DNA of 64,000 bases from an uncultured Roseburia sp. (GCA_934317215.1 CAKREH010000009.1:1-64000); one strand, 5' to 3'; counted from the stretch's first letter, positions 18,358 to 26,108 are shown. A program made the numbers and translations. Notes: a model not told the origin generated them from the letters alone.

Positions 18358-18537
18358 ATGTTTAAATTCAGAAAGAAACGGGAGAAAGGTCACGAATACA
18401 ATCTGACTTATGATAATCTTGCGGTTCCGGAGATCCATACACATGAACCGGAGGATGTGGCAGATGAAGATGAAAAAAAGCCGGGAATTACTTATGACAG
18501 TGTGGCGATCCCGGAGATCCATATCAGAAAACGATAG
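18358..18537 (+). CDS. Small acidic/basic protein with duplicated TYD-PEIH motif (59 aa)
   Basis: I do not recognise a family. The 59-residue protein begins with a basic segment (FKFRKKREKG) and then contains two copies of a short unit: LTYDNLAVPEIHTH (residues 16-29) and ITYDSVAIPEIHIR (44-57), separated by an acidic linker. Start ATG 18358 has GGAG at good spacing. It ends 16 bp before the PfkB kinase gene, so the two are probably co-transcribed. No signal peptide or membrane segment is seen. The duplication and good translation signals argue for a real gene. Confidence 0.7.
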   Translation: MFKFRKKREKGHEYNLTYDNLAVPEIHTHEPEDVADEDEKKPGITYDSVAIPEIHIRKR

Positions 18538-18553
18538 AAAGGTAATTTAATAT

Positions 18554-19489
18554 ATGGCAGTAAATAAAAATGGAATCGTAGTAATTGGTGCGGTGTTTGT
18601 GGACATCAAGGGATTTCCGGAAGATATCTATATCCCGGATGGAAGAAATGCAGGAAGAATCGAATATATCCATGGAGGTGTCAGCCGCAATGTTGTGGAA
18701 GATATCGCCAATATCGAACTGCGTCCTACATTTTTGGGTATCGTGGATGATTCAGCACTTGGAAGCGATGTCATCCACAAACTGCAGAACCATAAAGTAA
18801 ATACGGAATACATGTTGACGATTCCAAATGGAATGGGAACCTGGCTTGCCGTATTTGATCATCATGGCGATGTTGCCGGTTCAATCTCACAGAGACCGAA
18901 TCTGATGCCGATTCTTGATGTGCTGGAGAAATCGGGGGACGAGATTTTTGAAAATGCTGATTCTGTCGTGATCGAAGTGGATATGGATAAAGAAATCGTA
19001 AAAAAAGTGGTAAGTCTGTGTGAAAAATATAAGAAACCACTTTATGGGGTTGTCAGCAATATGAGTATTGCGGCAGAGAGAAGAGACTTCCTGCGGAAAT
19101 TTGACTGTTTTATCTGTAACCAGTTAGAGGCAGGGATGTTCTTTTCGGATGATTACAGCGAAAAGACTCCGGAAGCGCTCGCAGAGATCCTTGCCGGCTG
19201 TGTAAAACGTGCCAATATTCCGTCCATGGTTGTGACGATGGGAGGCAAAGGTGCGGTTTATGCAGACCGGGAAGGCACATACGGCATCTGCCCTGCCAAA
19301 AAGGTACAGGTAAAAGATACGACCGGAGCAGGTGATGCATTCTGTGCAGGTGTGGCAAGTGGTCTGACATACCAGAAAACGTTAGAGGATGCTGTAGAGA
19401 TCGGAACACGCCTGGCTGCATCTGTGATCACGTCATCTGAGAATGTATGCCCGCGTTTTCTTCCGGCAGAGCTTGGAATTGATGCGTAA
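18554..19489 (+). CDS. PfkB family carbohydrate kinase
   Basis: A 311-residue ribokinase-fold sugar or nucleoside kinase that phosphorylates a hydroxyl of its substrate with ATP. The N-terminal segment IHGGVSRNVVEDIANI is the PfkB signature 1 region. The C-terminal signature DTTGAGDAFCAG (near residues 254-265) holds the catalytic aspartate and anion hole. The length is normal. Neighbours do not fix the substrate; pseudouridine/ribose-type kinases look similar. It lies 16 bp after the 59-residue protein gene. Confidence 0.92.
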   Translation: MAVNKNGIVVIGAVFVDIKGFPEDIYIPDGRNAGRIEYIHGGVSRNVVEDIANIELRPTFLGIVDDSALGSDVIHKLQNHKVNTEYMLTIPNGMGTWLAVFDHHGDVAGSISQRPNLMPILDVLEKSGDEIFENADSVVIEVDMDKEIVKKVVSLCEKYKKPLYGVVSNMSIAAERRDFLRKFDCFICNQLEAGMFFSDDYSEKTPEALAEILAGCVKRANIPSMVVTMGGKGAVYADREGTYGICPAKKVQVKDTTGAGDAFCAGVASGLTYQKTLEDAVEIGTRLAASVITSSENVCPRFLPAELGIDA

Positions 19490-19654
19490 GCCTGAAAAAA
19501 TCCTGTATATTAAGAATGTAGAATGAAAAAGGACGTGTTTCCGAGAATATAGGGCATATCTATTTTAATGCCATTAAATCTATGCTACACTCATGGGCAG
19601 AAAGTCACGGTTATCATAAGTACCGGAGCATTACGAAAGATGAGGAGCAGAGTG

Positions 19655-19909
19655 ATGGAGATGGAAAGTGTATTTTTAGACAATCTTCCGGACACAGCCA
19701 ATATGATCTTAAATATCCTGTGGGACAGAAATGAAGAGATGTGTACCGCTGAATTAACAGATGCAGTAAATGAAGTATATAACAGACGCTGGGAAAAAGG
19801 TCTGATACAGGAGTTTATTAATCTGTTGATCCGGATGGATTATGTGGAGAAGAAACGGCATGGGTTTCGTGTATACTATACGGCATTAGGTTCAGATTAT
19901 GAATTGTAA
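19655..19909 (+). CDS. Minimal BlaI/MecI-type transcriptional repressor (84 aa)
   Basis: A short winged-helix protein matching the N-terminal DNA-binding half of penicillinase-repressor family regulators: ILNILWDRNEEMCTAELTDAVNEVY is characteristic (split here as ILNILWDRNEE and AELTDAVNEVY), ending in a DYVEKKRHGFRVYY wing. At 84 residues it lacks most of the C-terminal dimerisation domain of ~125-residue BlaI. ATG 19655 is chosen because GAGGAG lies 7 bases upstream; longer in-frame starts lack sites. No BlaR1-type sensor protease gene is adjacent, so the inducing signal and targets are unknown. Confidence 0.75.
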   Translation: MEMESVFLDNLPDTANMILNILWDRNEEMCTAELTDAVNEVYNRRWEKGLIQEFINLLIRMDYVEKKRHGFRVYYTALGSDYEL

Positions 19910-19967
19910 AAATATTCTGAAAATTCAAAAGAAATCATAAAATAACAAAAAAACAGATGGATAATAC

Positions 19968-19996
19968 TTGACTTTGCTGATTTATAGTGCTATAAC
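19968..19996 (+). promoter_or_regulatory. Strong sigma-A promoter of a small-protein transcription unit
   Basis: TTGACT (19968-19973), a 17-bp spacer and TATAAC (19991-19996) predict a start near 20003. Confidence 0.7.
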
Positions 19997-20060
19997 GTAA
20001 CCGAAGCAAGGAAATAAAGTAAAAGGATGAAAGATGATATGCAGAAAGGAAGCGTATAGT

Positions 20061-20186
20061 ATGTCAGATAAGAATCCAAAACATCCATTAAAAAAGAAAA
20101 AGGCAGCAGCCAGGATCAATATTGCAGATCATGCCGCAGTAGAAGAGGCAAGAGAGGCACATAAGTCAAAGAAACACGTATATTGA
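20061..20186 (+). CDS. Small basic protein (41 aa), isolated transcription unit
   Basis: I do not recognise this 41-residue, lysine-rich protein (MSDKNPKHPLKKKKAAARIN... ending KSKKHVY). The basic N-terminal half contains KHPLKKKK and is followed by a short helix rich in Ala and Glu. The ATG has GAAAGGA 8-13 bases upstream. It has its own near-consensus promoter and a strong terminator, so the transcript is only ~240 nt. The charge suggests nucleic-acid or ribosome binding, but that is a guess. A dual-function small RNA is an alternative. Confidence 0.65.
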   Translation: MSDKNPKHPLKKKKAAARINIADHAAVEEAREAHKSKKHVY

Positions 20187-20214
20187 TCACAGGTTACAAA
20201 GTAGATGAGGGATG

Positions 20215-20243
20215 CCCGGAGTCGTAAGACTCCGGGTATTTTT
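20215..20243 (+). terminator. Rho-independent terminator of the 41-aa protein unit
   Basis: A 9-bp perfect GC-rich stem (CCCGGAGTC at 20215-20223, GACTCCGGG at 20228-20236) with a GTAA loop is followed by TATTTTTT. Confidence 0.9.
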
Positions 20244-20327
20244 TCATTCATAGGAAATGAAAGGTTTCTTTCTTTACAAATTAAAAAAGATATATTACCA
20301 TAAATTCCGACAGAAAGGAGGAGCTTT

Positions 20328-20813
20328 ATGAAAGAACTGCTTTACGGCATCGTGGAACTGATCGCGAAGATACACAGCTATCTGCTCCGGTTCAATGATG
20401 CATACGAATACAATTTCAGTGATAAGGAACTGCATTTTTTAGTCATTGGAATTATGGGAATGATGTTTATTTTTGTGGTGTATCCTGTTTTTAAATGGCT
20501 TGCAAAACACGATCATGTGATGGTGATCGCATGGATCTATGTTTTTACGCTGATCATCGTGATCACATTTGCGATTGAGATCGGGCAGAAGGTGACGAAT
20601 ACCGGCAATATGGAATTTGCAGATATCGTATTTGGTGTAGTCGGGTTTATTGTGATGTTTTTGATTTTTGCGATCATACGGGAAATTTATAAAGGGATTG
20701 TAAGCCTGATCCGTGATGTGACGCAGCAGGATGAAAAACACAGCAAAAAGAGACATCAGAGAACGTATGACGAATATGAAGAAGATATCATGGACGAAGA
20801 TGACGAGGAATAA
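20328..20813 (+). CDS. VanZ-like small membrane protein
   Basis: A 161-residue membrane protein with four likely helices (about residues 38-58, 64-84, 86-100, 108-130) and a highly charged cytoplasmic tail ending in an Asp/Glu-rich stretch. The segment AIEIGQKVTNTGNMEFADIVFGVVGF (key residues E-GQ, F-DI, G--GF) resembles the conserved EixQ...D-D...N--G signature of VanZ-like proteins, but similarity is weak. A strong AGGAGG site precedes the ATG. It lies 30 bp before the YitT gene, probably in one operon. Function unknown. Confidence 0.6.
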   Translation: MKELLYGIVELIAKIHSYLLRFNDAYEYNFSDKELHFLVIGIMGMMFIFVVYPVFKWLAKHDHVMVIAWIYVFTLIIVITFAIEIGQKVTNTGNMEFADIVFGVVGFIVMFLIFAIIREIYKGIVSLIRDVTQQDEKHSKKRHQRTYDEYEEDIMDEDDEE

Positions 20814-20843
20814 TATTTTTCACACGCAGAAATGGAGATTTTT

Positions 20844-21728
20844 ATGCGACAGATTTTAAAAAGAGTTGTGGAAACATTGATCGTGATATTTGGAAACTGC
20901 ATCTATGCATTTGGAATTGCAATGTTTATTCTGCCAAGCGGGCTGATCACCGGTGGAACGACTGGTATTGCACTGTTTGTCAATGATGTTTTCCACACGC
21001 CGGTCACCGTGTTTGTATTTGTATTTAACACCATCATGTTTCTGATCGGTTTTTTTGCATTCGGATGGAAGTTTGCGGCAAATACGATTGTCAGCACATT
21101 CAGTTACCCAATCGCACTCGAACTGATCACGAGACTGATTGGCGGATACCGGATCACGGATGATCTGATCTTATGTACCGTTTTTGGCGGTATCTGTATC
21201 GGGGCAGCGATCGGACTTGTCATCCGGATGGGGGCTTCCACGGGCGGCATGGATATTCCGCCGCTGATCTTAAATAAATATTTTAAGATTCCGGTATCAA
21301 GTTCCATCTATGTATTTGATATGCTGATCTTATTGCTTCAGGTATTTCACAGTACCGGCGAGCAGGTGCTCTATGGCATTCTGCTTGTGATCGTATACAG
21401 TACGGTACTGGATAAATGTCTGATGCTGGGAACCACGAAAATGCAGATCAAGGTTGTCAGCAGCCATATTGATGAGATCCGCACAGCGGTATTAAAAGAT
21501 ATTGACCGTGGTGTGACACTGTTAAACAGTGAGACAGGGTTCTTAAGAAATAATACGATGATGCTTCTGACCGTGGTTTCCATGCGTGAGCTTGCCAGAA
21601 CAGAAAAATTGATCCATGAAGTAGACCCGGATGCTTTCGTGATCATTAATAAAGTCAGCGAAGTGTCGGGAAGAGGCTTTTCGAGCAAGAAGAGATATTT
21701 AAAACAGACCGGGGATGTGGAAGGTTAA
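20844..21728 (+). CDS. YitT family membrane protein (DUF161/DUF2179)
   Basis: A 294-residue protein with five to six N-terminal membrane helices (DUF161 repeats, including PSGLITGGTTGIALF and RMGASTGGMDIPPLI) and a cytoplasmic C-terminal DUF2179 domain from about residue 210. The role is unproven, though members are sometimes annotated as uncharacterised transporters. ATG 20844 is chosen because TGGAGA lies six bases upstream; the earlier ATG at 20832 overlaps that site. It is followed 12 bp later by a LysR-type regulator gene. Confidence 0.9.
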   Translation: MRQILKRVVETLIVIFGNCIYAFGIAMFILPSGLITGGTTGIALFVNDVFHTPVTVFVFVFNTIMFLIGFFAFGWKFAANTIVSTFSYPIALELITRLIGGYRITDDLILCTVFGGICIGAAIGLVIRMGASTGGMDIPPLILNKYFKIPVSSSIYVFDMLILLLQVFHSTGEQVLYGILLVIVYSTVLDKCLMLGTTKMQIKVVSSHIDEIRTAVLKDIDRGVTLLNSETGFLRNNTMMLLTVVSMRELARTEKLIHEVDPDAFVIINKVSEVSGRGFSSKKRYLKQTGDVEG

Positions 21729-21740
21729 AGGGAGGATCAG

Positions 21741-22646
21741 ATGACACTGCAGCAGTTAAAATATGCATTGGCGATCGCGGACTGCGGATCGATGAATGAG
21801 GCGGCAAAAACACTGTTTCTCTCCCAGCCGAGTCTCTCAGAGACGATCCGGGAACTTGAAACAGAGATCGGGTTTGATCTGTTTGTGCGTTCTAACCGGG
21901 GAATCCTGGTGACACCGGAGGGGGAAGAATTTTTAGGATACGCAAGACAGGTCACAGAGCAGTTTACACTGCTTACTTCCCGCTATATCGACAAGCAGGT
22001 CAAAGAAAAGTTCAGCGTGTCCATGCAGCACTATACATTTGCAGTCAAGGCATTTGTGGAGACGGTAAAACAGACCGGAATGGAGCAGTATGAATTTGCA
22101 GTCCATGAGACAACGACTTATGATGTGCTTGAAAATGTGAAAAATTTCCGGAGTGAGATCGGAGTTTTATATCTGAATGATTTCAATGAAAAGGTCATGA
22201 ACAAGATCATCAGAGAGCATGGACTCGAATTTATCGAACTGTTTTCCTGTGATACCTATGTCTATCTCTGGTCCGGGCATCCGCTGGCAAAACAGGAAGT
22301 GATCTCGATGGAAGAACTCGATGCGTATCCATGTCTTTCTTTTGATCAGGGGGAGCACCATTCGCTTTATCTGGCGGAGGAAATGAAGAGCACTTATGAT
22401 TATAAAAGACTCATCAAGGCAAATGACCGTGCCACGCTTTTAAATCTGATGATCGGGTTAAATGCCTATACGCTCTGTTCCGGAATTATCTGTGAGGAAC
22501 TAAACGGCAGTGACTATATGGCAATCCCGTTAAAGGAAACGGAGAAAATGCGCATTGGCTATGTGAAGCGGAAAGGGGCAAAGGTCAGCCATATCGGGGA
22601 GATCTATATTGGAGAATTAAAAAAATACAGGGAAAATGTGATGTGA
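21741..22646 (+). CDS. LysR-type transcriptional regulator
   Basis: A 301-residue regulator with the N-terminal winged helix-turn-helix (LFLSQPSLSETIRELE near residues 26-41) and a C-terminal co-inducer-binding domain. A GGGAGG site precedes the ATG. The gene ends 5 bp before a T-N11-A type dyad at 22652-22684 and the metNIQ promoter. It may therefore regulate the downstream methionine transporter, as CmbR/MtaR/MetR-type LysR proteins do in other Firmicutes. That link is inferred from position only. Confidence 0.92.
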   Translation: MTLQQLKYALAIADCGSMNEAAKTLFLSQPSLSETIRELETEIGFDLFVRSNRGILVTPEGEEFLGYARQVTEQFTLLTSRYIDKQVKEKFSVSMQHYTFAVKAFVETVKQTGMEQYEFAVHETTTYDVLENVKNFRSEIGVLYLNDFNEKVMNKIIREHGLEFIELFSCDTYVYLWSGHPLAKQEVISMEELDAYPCLSFDQGEHHSLYLAEEMKSTYDYKRLIKANDRATLLNLMIGLNAYTLCSGIICEELNGSDYMAIPLKETEKMRIGYVKRKGAKVSHIGEIYIGELKKYRENVM

Positions 22647-22651
22647 TCAGC

Positions 22652-22684
22652 TATAGGTGAAACCTATAACTAACTCAAGGTTTC
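22652..22684 (+). promoter_or_regulatory. LysR-type operator upstream of metNIQ
   Basis: Two overlapping dyads are visible: TATAGGT-gaa-ACCTATA (22652-22668) and GAAACCT (22659-22665) with AGGTTTC (22678-22684). They lie at about -74 to -42 relative to the predicted start, the classic position of LysR activator sites. Confidence 0.65.
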
Positions 22685-22689
22685 CAATA

Positions 22690-22719
22690 TTAACACTTTC
22701 TAAAACTACCTGTTATAAT
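22690..22719 (+). promoter_or_regulatory. Promoter of the metNIQ operon
   Basis: TTAACA (22690-22695), an 18-bp spacer and TATAAT (22714-22719) predict a start near 22726, just upstream of the leader peptide. Confidence 0.65.
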
Positions 22720-22768
22720 AAGGACTATCAAATCAAGACAGAGCAGTCAGAGAAAGGAGAGATCAGAT

Positions 22769-22882
22769 ATGCGTACAGAAATTAAAACCTATACAACAGC
22801 AGGCAGAATGATGACAGGATCCATGTGCGGCATGATGTGTATGTGCTGTATGGGGCGATTTCGTGTGCGGAAAGATATCTGA
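22769..22882 (+). CDS. Met/Cys-rich leader peptide of metNIQ (37 aa)
   Basis: A 37-codon frame starts with ATG 22769, nine bases after a strong AAGGAG. Codons 14-28 contain seven methionines and four cysteines out of fifteen (MMTGSMCGMMCMCCM). This density is far above chance for a coding or random sequence. The TGA stop at 22880-22882 lies inside the antiterminator arm of a downstream attenuator, so the peptide probably senses charged tRNA-Met (and perhaps tRNA-Cys) by ribosome stalling. The product itself is likely a dispensable leader, not a functional protein. A small metal-binding peptide is the main alternative. Confidence 0.75.
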   Translation: MRTEIKTYTTAGRMMTGSMCGMMCMCCMGRFRVRKDI

Positions 22883-22942
22883 TTTTATGCATTGATAGAA
22901 AATGTAAAACAGATGTTTCCGCAAGGGAGCATCTGTTTTTTT
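22873..22942 (+). promoter_or_regulatory. Transcription attenuator before metN (antiterminator/terminator switch)
   Basis: The terminator is a stem of about 15 bp: AAAACAGATG (22907-22916 region) plus TTTCC, loop GCAA, GGGAG and CATCTGTTTT, then a T run to 22942. The alternative hairpin pairs 22873-22888 (including ATCTG-a-TTTTAT) with 22904-22918 (GTAAAACAGAT and beyond), using the terminator's 5' arm. A ribosome at the leader stop codon (22880) would cover the antiterminator arm and allow termination. One stalled on the Met/Cys codons (22808-22852) would leave it free and allow read-through. Confidence 0.75.
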
Positions 22943-23024
22943 GCCTTAAAATAAAATTTGTGTTAAGATGGAGCGCGGAGCGCAGACAGGTGCTCACATA
23001 AGGCAGGAAGAAAGGAGAACATGT

Positions 23025-24062
23025 ATGGCAGCAATTGAGGTCAGACATCTCTATAAAAGATTTGAACAAAAGGGAGTGACCGTTGAGGCACTAAGTGATA
23101 TCAATCTGTCGGTAGAACAGGGCGATATTTACGGGATCATCGGTATGTCGGGAGCTGGAAAAAGTACACTGGTACGATGCTTAAATTTCTTAGAGAAACC
23201 GACAGAAGGCCAGGTACTGATCGAGGGTCAGGAATTAGGAGCATTGACAGAGAAAGAATTAAGAGGACAGCGCAGTGATATTGCAATGATCTTTCAGAAT
23301 TTTAACCTTCTGATGCAAAAGAGTGTACTCGACAATGTATGTTTCCCGATGCAGATTCAGGGAAAGAAAAAGAAAGAGGCAAGGGAAAGAGCGAGGGAGC
23401 TTTTAAAGACTGTCGGTCTTTCAGAGAAGGAAAAGGCATATCCGGCACAGCTTTCCGGTGGACAGAGACAGAGAGTTGCGATTGCAAGGGCACTTGCTTC
23501 CGATCCGAAGATCTTACTCTGTGATGAGGCGACCAGCGCGTTAGATCCGCAGACAACCGCTTCGATCCTCTCACTGCTAAAAGAGATCAATGAAAAACTT
23601 GGCATCACGATCGTGATCATCACACATCAGATGTCAGTGATCCGTGAGATCTGCAGCCATGTGGCGATCATTGAGCATGGTATCCTCGTGGAAGACGGAC
23701 TGGTGGAGGACATCTTTTCACATCCGAAATCAAAAGCTGCAAAGGAACTGATCTTAAGAGATCAGCCGGGCAGTAACAATGCGCCATTGGCAAATGCAGT
23801 GCAGGAGCGCATGCAGGGAGACAAAAAGATCCGAATCGTCTTTTCAGAAAATTCCGCATTTGAGCCGGTCATTGCAAACATGATCTTACAGTTTAAAACA
23901 CCGGTCAATATTTTAAGGGCAGACACCAAGAATGTCGGCGGTGTAGCAAAGGGAGAGATGATCTTAGGACTTCCGGAGGACAGACATTTACAGGTGGATA
24001 TCGAGGAATACTTAAAAGAAAAAGGACTCGCAGTTGAGGAGGTGACCGAAGATGTGGAATGA
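23025..24062 (+). CDS. metN: Methionine ABC transporter ATP-binding protein MetN
   Basis: A 345-residue ABC ATPase that powers uptake of methionine. The Walker A GMSGAGKST lies near residue 40, the signature LSGGQRQR near 142, and the Walker B ILLCDEATSALD near 163. The C-terminal ~85 residues form the NIL/ACT-like methionine-sensing domain that gives trans-inhibition. ATG 23025 is used, with AAGGAG seven bases upstream; longer in-frame starts are unsupported. It overlaps metI by 11 bp. The leader peptide and attenuator lie directly upstream. Confidence 0.95.
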   Translation: MAAIEVRHLYKRFEQKGVTVEALSDINLSVEQGDIYGIIGMSGAGKSTLVRCLNFLEKPTEGQVLIEGQELGALTEKELRGQRSDIAMIFQNFNLLMQKSVLDNVCFPMQIQGKKKKEARERARELLKTVGLSEKEKAYPAQLSGGQRQRVAIARALASDPKILLCDEATSALDPQTTASILSLLKEINEKLGITIVIITHQMSVIREICSHVAIIEHGILVEDGLVEDIFSHPKSKAAKELILRDQPGSNNAPLANAVQERMQGDKKIRIVFSENSAFEPVIANMILQFKTPVNILRADTKNVGGVAKGEMILGLPEDRHLQVDIEEYLKEKGLAVEEVTEDVE

Positions 24063-24711
24063 GCAGATTATCATGATGCTGTTAGAGGGCATCAAGGACA
24101 CACTTTATATGACTTTGACATCGACGCTGATCGGTTATGTGATCGGACTTCCGATGGGAATTCTTTTAACGGTCACTGACAAAGATGGAATTCATCCGAA
24201 CGCAGCAGTTTACAAGGTATTAGACGTGATCGCAAACCTGATCCGAAGCGTACCGTTTTTGATTTTACTGATCGTGCTGATTCCGTTTACAAGATTTCTG
24301 ATCGGAAGAAGCTATGGCCCGACAGCGACGATCGTTCCGCTTGTCATAGCAGCGGCACCGTATATTGCACGAATGGTGGAATCTTCCTTAAAGGAAGTGG
24401 ACGCAGGTGTCATTGAGGCAGCGCGTTCCATGGGAGCATCCAATTTTACCATTGTAACAAAAGTCATGTTAGTGGAAGCGCGTACATCCCTGATCGTAGG
24501 GGCAACTATTTCACTTGGAACAATTTTAGGATATTCCGCAATGGCGGGAACCGTCGGAGGCGGTGGACTTGGAGATATCGCAATCCGCTATGGCTATACC
24601 AGATGGCAGACCGATATCATGATCGTGACAGTAATTTTACTGGTAATTTTATTCCAGATATTCCAGACGATCGGCATGAAACTTGCGAGCAATTTAGATC
24701 GCAGAAAATAA
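24052..24711 (+). CDS. metI: Methionine ABC transporter permease MetI
   Basis: A 219-residue inner-membrane permease with five predicted helices. The EAA loop (EAARSMGASNFTI near residues 123-135) contacts MetN. The start overlaps the metN end, and GAGGAGG lies upstream within metN, indicating translational coupling. The length is normal for MetI. Confidence 0.95.
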   Translation: MWNEQIIMMLLEGIKDTLYMTLTSTLIGYVIGLPMGILLTVTDKDGIHPNAAVYKVLDVIANLIRSVPFLILLIVLIPFTRFLIGRSYGPTATIVPLVIAAAPYIARMVESSLKEVDAGVIEAARSMGASNFTIVTKVMLVEARTSLIVGATISLGTILGYSAMAGTVGGGGLGDIAIRYGYTRWQTDIMIVTVILLVILFQIFQTIGMKLASNLDRRK

Positions 24712-24718
24712 ACGTGAA

Positions 24719-24843
24719 CAATGTTTTTTAACATTGATATAAATTAGGAGTAAAATCCTGCCCAATGTGTTGGGCATTGCTCCATGCAAGAGGCACATGC
24801 TATGCAAGCTATTGAGCATAGCAGACATTTTGCTCCGCAAAAC
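24719..24843 (+). other. Structured metI-metQ intercistronic region
   Basis: Four hairpins lie in 125 bases: CAATGTT/AACATTG near 24719-24737, GCCCAA/TTGGGC (24760-24775), GCTATGC/GCATAGC (24799-24822) and TTTTGC/GCAAAA near 24829-24843. None has a terminator-type T tail except weakly the first. They may protect or process the metQ message so the binding protein is made in excess. Confidence 0.5.
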
Positions 24844-24859
24844 AAGGAGGATTCATATT

Positions 24860-25813
24860 ATGAAAAAAAGAGTACTTACCACAATTTTAGCAGGCGTTTT
24901 AGCTGTATCTGCATTCGCAGGATGCGGCAGCAGCAACACAGCAGGCAATGCAGCTGCAGATAATAACGCAGCAGCAGAAACAAACGCAGCAGCAGAAACA
25001 AATGATGCAGCAGCTGCAGACACCACTGCAGCAGAAAGTGAAGCATCCGAGAGCGTAGCTGACACACAGACAACAGAGGGCGGCACAATTACCGTAGCAG
25101 CTTCCGCAACACCACATGCAGAGATCTTAGAGGAAGCAAAGAAGATCCTTGCAGATCAGGGATGGAACTTAGAGATCACAATTTTTGATGATTACGTACT
25201 TCCGAACGAGGTTGTAGAGAGCGGCGAGTTCGACGCAAACTACTTCCAGCACATTCCTTACTTAGAGAACTTCAACGCAGAGAAAGGCACACACCTTGTC
25301 AATGCAGGCGGCATCCACTATGAGCCATTCGGAATCTATCCGGGAACAAAGAAAGATCTCTCTGAGTTAGCAGACGGTGATACGATCGCAGTACCAAACG
25401 ATACCACAAACGAGGCAAGAGCATTATTACTGTTACAGGACAACGGAATCATCACTTTAAAAGATGGCGCTGGTTTAGAGGCAACTGTCAACGACATCGC
25501 AGAGAACCCTCACAATGTAAAGATAGAGGAGCTTGCAGCAGAGCAGGTAGCAAGAGTTGCACCGGAAGTTGCATTCGTTGTATTAAACGGTAACTACGCA
25601 TTACAGGCAGGTTACTCTGTAGCACAGGATTCCTTAGCATACGAGACATCTGATTCTGAGGCAGCAAAAACCTATGTAAATGTCATCGCTGTAAAAGAAG
25701 GAAACGAGAACAATCCTGGCATCCAGGCACTTGTAAAAGTATTAAAATCAGATGAGATCAAGAAATTCATCAACGATACTTATGATGGAGCAGTTATTCC
25801 GTTTGAGGACTAA
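24860..25813 (+). CDS. metQ: Methionine-binding lipoprotein MetQ
   Basis: A 317-residue NlpA-family lipoprotein that delivers methionine to MetNI. The signal peptide ends in FAGC, with Cys21 lipidated. It is followed by an unusually long (~60-residue) Ala/Asn/Thr/Glu-rich linker and then the binding domain from about residue 80 (VAASATPHAEIL, GEFDANYFQHIPYL, the MetQ signature). AAGGAGG lies 9 bases before the ATG. The low-complexity linker contains repeated AAAETN units. A strong terminator follows. Confidence 0.95.
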   Translation: MKKRVLTTILAGVLAVSAFAGCGSSNTAGNAAADNNAAAETNAAAETNDAAAADTTAAESEASESVADTQTTEGGTITVAASATPHAEILEEAKKILADQGWNLEITIFDDYVLPNEVVESGEFDANYFQHIPYLENFNAEKGTHLVNAGGIHYEPFGIYPGTKKDLSELADGDTIAVPNDTTNEARALLLLQDNGIITLKDGAGLEATVNDIAENPHNVKIEELAAEQVARVAPEVAFVVLNGNYALQAGYSVAQDSLAYETSDSEAAKTYVNVIAVKEGNENNPGIQALVKVLKSDEIKKFINDTYDGAVIPFED

Positions 25814-25875
25814 TTAAGACAGAAGGTTATCAAGGCTTTATAGATAAGCCGATGGAAAACATAACAGAATGACAG

Positions 25876-25932
25876 ATACCGGATAAAGAAAGCAGAAGGT
25901 TTAGAAGCTGCGTCTTTATCCGGTATTTTTTT
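25876..25932 (+). terminator. Terminator of the metNIQ operon
   Basis: A perfect 14-bp stem (ATACCGGATAAAGA at 25876-25889, TCTTTATCCGGTAT at 25913-25926) is followed by seven T. Confidence 0.92.
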
Positions 25933-26079
25933 GTGGTAGTGGTTTATAAATTTTTCATAATAAAATGATTGAGATGTGTTTTTTGATGTAGTATATTATA
26001 AACATAGTTCTTTGCAATGAGTAATTCTATGCCATATCGGCAGCAGGTTCCACAGTAAACAAAATATGTTCGGAATGGC

Positions 26080-26108
26080 TTGAAGAAGTCTTGTTCATTT
26101 TATATAAT
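26080..26108 (+). promoter_or_regulatory. Promoter upstream of the Rpn-family gene
   Basis: TTGAAG (26080-26085), a 17-bp spacer and TATAAT (26103-26108) lie 53 bases before the ATG at 26162. The rest of the 25935-26161 gap is AT-rich and shows no gene. Confidence 0.6.

Noticed and set aside
20245..20262. Fourth copy of the dispersed repeat (ATTCATAGGAAAT)
   Set aside because: Only ~13 bp match the repeat start and nothing further; this can be chance in AT-rich sequence.
22726..23024. S-box (SAM) riboswitch or T-box upstream of metN
   Set aside because: No conserved S-box core or T-box AGGGTGGnACCGCG sequence is present; the region is instead filled by the uORF and two competing hairpins.
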